NCBI GenBank assembly: GCA_963817375.1
Contig: CAWFOB010000002.1
Location: 124,001 to 188,000 of the forward strand
Direction: 5' to 3'
Length of the DNA: 64,000 bases
Source: JACVRM01 sp963817375
GTDB lineage: Bacteria > Actinomycetota > Thermoleophilia > Gaiellales > Gaiellaceae
Shown: piece after piece, positions 61,997 through 64,000 of the stretch
Position numbering within the stretch: position 1 is the stretch's first letter
Layout: each line of letters starts with the position of its first letter
The notes under the pieces: model-generated
What the model saw: the letters and a program-made list of their open reading frames with translations, nothing else
Told to the model about the DNA's origin: nothing
The model's database searches: none
Position numbers and translations under genes: made by a program

Positions 61997-62002
61997 GATA
62001 TC
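61997..62002. promoter_or_regulatory. Second GATATC site before the RHH-propeller gene
   Basis: GATATC here is 53 bases (about five helical turns) from the site at 61944 and lies in the predicted 5' leader, 19 bases before the GTG. Confidence 0.4.
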
Positions 62003-62020
62003 ACCACCCGAAAGGGGACT

Positions 62021-64000
62021 GTGGCCGACAAGACCTATCGGTTCCTTCTGCGAATGCCGGAGCACCTTCGGCAGAAGCTCCTCGCGTCTGCCCAGCAGCA
62101 GGGACGGAGCTTGAACTCCGAGCTCGTCCAGCGGCTGGAAGAGAGCCTCGACCAGGGATCCAGGCCGGCCCGCGTGCGCCGGCTTCGCGATCGGCTCGCC
62201 TCCGTGTACGCCCTACACACCGAGGGGAGAGCAATGTCTCCGAAGCGACTCAGGCTCGGGATCGGCCTTCTGGCCGTCCTGGCCCTGGTTTGTACCGCCG
62301 TCGTCGCGGGCGTCGTCCGCAGCGACTCGAGCACGACCGCCGCCTCCGCGAAGCTTGCGCGCGGCGAGACCGAGCTCCCCGCCGCACTGGCCACGAAGAT
62401 GGCCAAGTCGGCCACGTTCTCGCCAACCACGATGCGCGAGGGCGGCGAGGCGGTCAACGACGGCGCACAGGACTACGCCGAGCACGCGTACCCCGCCGCA
62501 CAGATTCCGTTCGCGGCGATCAAGGGTTCCCGCGACGACTGGAAGAAGATGAGGGGCCACGGGTTCGACGGCAACGCCCTCGGCGGGCGCTGGCTCAGCC
62601 TGGGCCCGGACAACGCGATCTACCCGCTGAACCCGTTCCGCAACCGGTTCGCGTACGTCCCCAACGAGTACGCCGCCGCGGGCCGGACGGCGCACAGCCT
62701 GATCGATCCGGACTGCGGGCAGAAGCCGGGCAACTGCCGCCTGTGGATCGCGAATGCGGGCGGCGGCATCTGGCGGACGCTCGATGCGCTGGCCCCGCAG
62801 CCGAAGTGGCAGTTCCTGTCGTCGGACTTCGACTCGAACAACACGGCCGCGCTGGCGTTCGACCCGAACGATCCGCGGCACAACACCATCTACGCCGGCA
62901 CCGGTGAGCCGAACATCTGCCGGAGCGGCTGCCTCGGCGGCGTTGGGCTCTACCGCTCGACGGACGGCGGCAACCACTGGACCGACGCCATCGGGGCCGA
63001 CGTTTTCGGCGCTCGCGGCATCGGCTCGATCGCGGTCCAGCCGGGCCACTCGAACGTGATCTTCGTCGCCACCGGCGCCCAGGGCTCGCGCGGCATCTCG
63101 AGCGTCTGCTGCGACGGCGTCGACCGCGGCGCGAACATCCCGGGGGCCCCGCACTTCGGGCTCTGGCGCTCGACGGACACCGGCCGGACGTGGCAGCTCG
63201 TCTCCCAGGGCGCACCGTCGCTCTGCACGGGCTCGACGCCGACGCAGGTGTTCCTCGGCCAGACGCCGTGCTCCCCGCGCGGGGCGCGCCGCGTGATCAT
63301 TGACCCGGCCGACCCGAACACCGTGTACGCCTCGTTCTTCGCCCGGGGCATCTGGCGGTCGAACGACGCCGGAAGCACGTGGACGCAGATCTTCCAGCCG
63401 CTCAACGGCAACCCGTCGAGCCCCGCCACCGGCGCGGACGTCGAGCGGGCGGAGTTCGACGTCGCCACGCTCGGAAACGGGAAGACGCGGATGTACGTCG
63501 GCGTCGGCGGCGGCACCGACCACGCCCAGTTCTTCCGAAACGACGACGTTCGCACGGCGCCGGGCGCGACGGTTCAGGCCGGCTGGCAGGACCTGACCTC
63601 CGACGAGAACATCGACTACTGCGAAGGGCAGTGCGCCTACGACAACTACGTCTACGTGCCGAAGGGCCCGGACGGGAAGCCGCAGAACCCGGACCGCGTC
63701 TACCTGCTCGGCTCGTACGACTACGACAACGTCGGGGTGAACAACGGCCGCGCGATCCTGTTCTCGGACGACGGCGGCCGGCACTTCACCGACGAGTCGA
63801 TGGACAACGCCGATCCGCTGCAGCCGCACGGCGTGCACCCCGACCAGCACTCGATCGTCACGAACCCGCGGAACTTCCGCCAGTTCATCGAGACGAGCGA
63901 CGGCGGGGTCGTGCGCTCCGACGGCACGTGGGTCGACGGCAGCGGCGACTGCACGGCCGTGAAGCAGCTGTCGGGCGCGGAGCTCGACCTCTGCAAGCGG
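62021..64000 (+). CDS. RHH domain - membrane helix - Asp-box propeller protein, 3' truncated
   Basis: One uninterrupted frame of 660 codons runs off the window. Residues 1-45 (KTYRFLLRMPEHLRQKLLAS ... LNSELVQRLEESL) look like an Arc-type ribbon-helix-helix DNA-binding domain. After a basic linker comes a hydrophobic helix at about 80-99 (LGIGLLAVLALVCTAVVAGV), then an extracytoplasmic region with Asp-boxes STDGGNHW, STDTGRTW, SNDAGSTW and SDDGGRHF, typical of sortilin/sialidase-like propellers, with many Cys. The GTG at 62021 has AAAGGGG upstream; an internal ATG at 62234 has GAGGGGAGAG and could yield a secreted form without the RHH part. Such a join of a DNA-binding domain with an outside propeller would suit membrane-bound regulation. 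Confidence 0.75.
   Translation, partial: MADKTYRFLLRMPEHLRQKLLASAQQQGRSLNSELVQRLEESLDQGSRPARVRRLRDRLASVYALHTEGRAMSPKRLRLGIGLLAVLALVCTAVVAGVVRSDSSTTAASAKLARGETELPAALATKMAKSATFSPTTMREGGEAVNDGAQDYAEHAYPAAQIPFAAIKGSRDDWKKMRGHGFDGNALGGRWLSLGPDNAIYPLNPFRNRFAYVPNEYAAAGRTAHSLIDPDCGQKPGNCRLWIANAGGGIWRTLDALAPQPKWQFLSSDFDSNNTAALAFDPNDPRHNTIYAGTGEPNICRSGCLGGVGLYRSTDGGNHWTDAIGADVFGARGIGSIAVQPGHSNVIFVATGAQGSRGISSVCCDGVDRGANIPGAPHFGLWRSTDTGRTWQLVSQGAPSLCTGSTPTQVFLGQTPCSPRGARRVIIDPADPNTVYASFFARGIWRSNDAGSTWTQIFQPLNGNPSSPATGADVERAEFDVATLGNGKTRMYVGVGGGTDHAQFFRNDDVRTAPGATVQAGWQDLTSDENIDYCEGQCAYDNYVYVPKGPDGKPQNPDRVYLLGSYDYDNVGVNNGRAILFSDDGGRHFTDESMDNADPLQPHGVHPDQHSIVTNPRNFRQFIETSDGGVVRSDGTWVDGSGDCTAVKQLSGAELDLCKR

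Overview
The window looks like chromosomal DNA from a high-GC actinobacterium, most likely of the class Thermoleophilia (Gaiellales/Solirubrobacterales type). The reasons are the roughly 70 percent GC, many GTG/TTG starts, an FprA-type ferredoxin reductase, a DUF1385 protein, a kynurenine-type tryptophan dioxygenase and an actinobacterial-style Mrp without its CxxC. The placement is inferred from gene content and was not tested by phylogeny. No CRISPR array, insertion sequence, prophage or replication origin was recognised.

Layout. 1-4.0 kb holds a cytochrome c assembly/HemX-like tail, hemA, a hemC-hemD fusion and a SAM-hydrolase gene. 4.2-10.6 kb holds an aa3-type cytochrome oxidase cluster: a broken cupredoxin-like gene, ctaC, ctaD, ctaE, ctaG, a 44-residue membrane peptide and a Sco copper chaperone. 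A convergent sulfocyanin-like blue copper gene lies beside it and tRNA-Phe follows. 11.6-34.4 kb is mixed housekeeping and metabolism: an RTX/Asp-box secreted protein, arginase, RarA, tryptophan dioxygenase, an M20 peptidase, an NAD-salvage pair, an FtsH-like protease, methylmalonyl-CoA epimerase, a YchF-like GTPase, MOSC, a YhaM-like HD protein, DUF1015, an inositol monophosphatase, Mrp, a HAD phosphatase, an LDH2-type dehydrogenase, two cupin-TPR paralogs, DUF1028 and a UPF0173 hydrolase. 34.4-48.7 kb is a complete 14-gene nuoA-N operon on the minus strand. 48.8-58.3 kb holds an IscA/ErpA protein, a membrane protein, FprA, a branched-chain amino-acid ABC transporter with a LivM-LivG fusion, and fumarase. 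58.4-64 kb holds a subtilisin-like protease interrupted by frameshifts and the start of a protein that joins a ribbon-helix-helix domain to a membrane helix and an Asp-box propeller.

How it fits together. Heme synthesis, cytochrome assembly, copper delivery (Sco, CtaG), complex I and the terminal oxidase make a largely aerobic respiratory region. Fe-S carriers (Mrp, IscA/ErpA) sit close to the genes whose products need clusters.

Two genome-level signals stand out. First, at least fourteen genes on both strands have a TANNNT-like -10 hexamer that ends 6-9 bases before the start codon and no Shine-Dalgarno sequence, so leaderless transcription seems common. Second, all recognisable frameshifts fall in three genes (a cupredoxin-like gene, fumC and the subtilase); these are either assembly indels or real decay. 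The most novel-looking locus is the RHH-membrane-propeller gene at the right edge, with paired GATATC sites in its promoter region that also occur upstream of the lipoprotein/livK genes.
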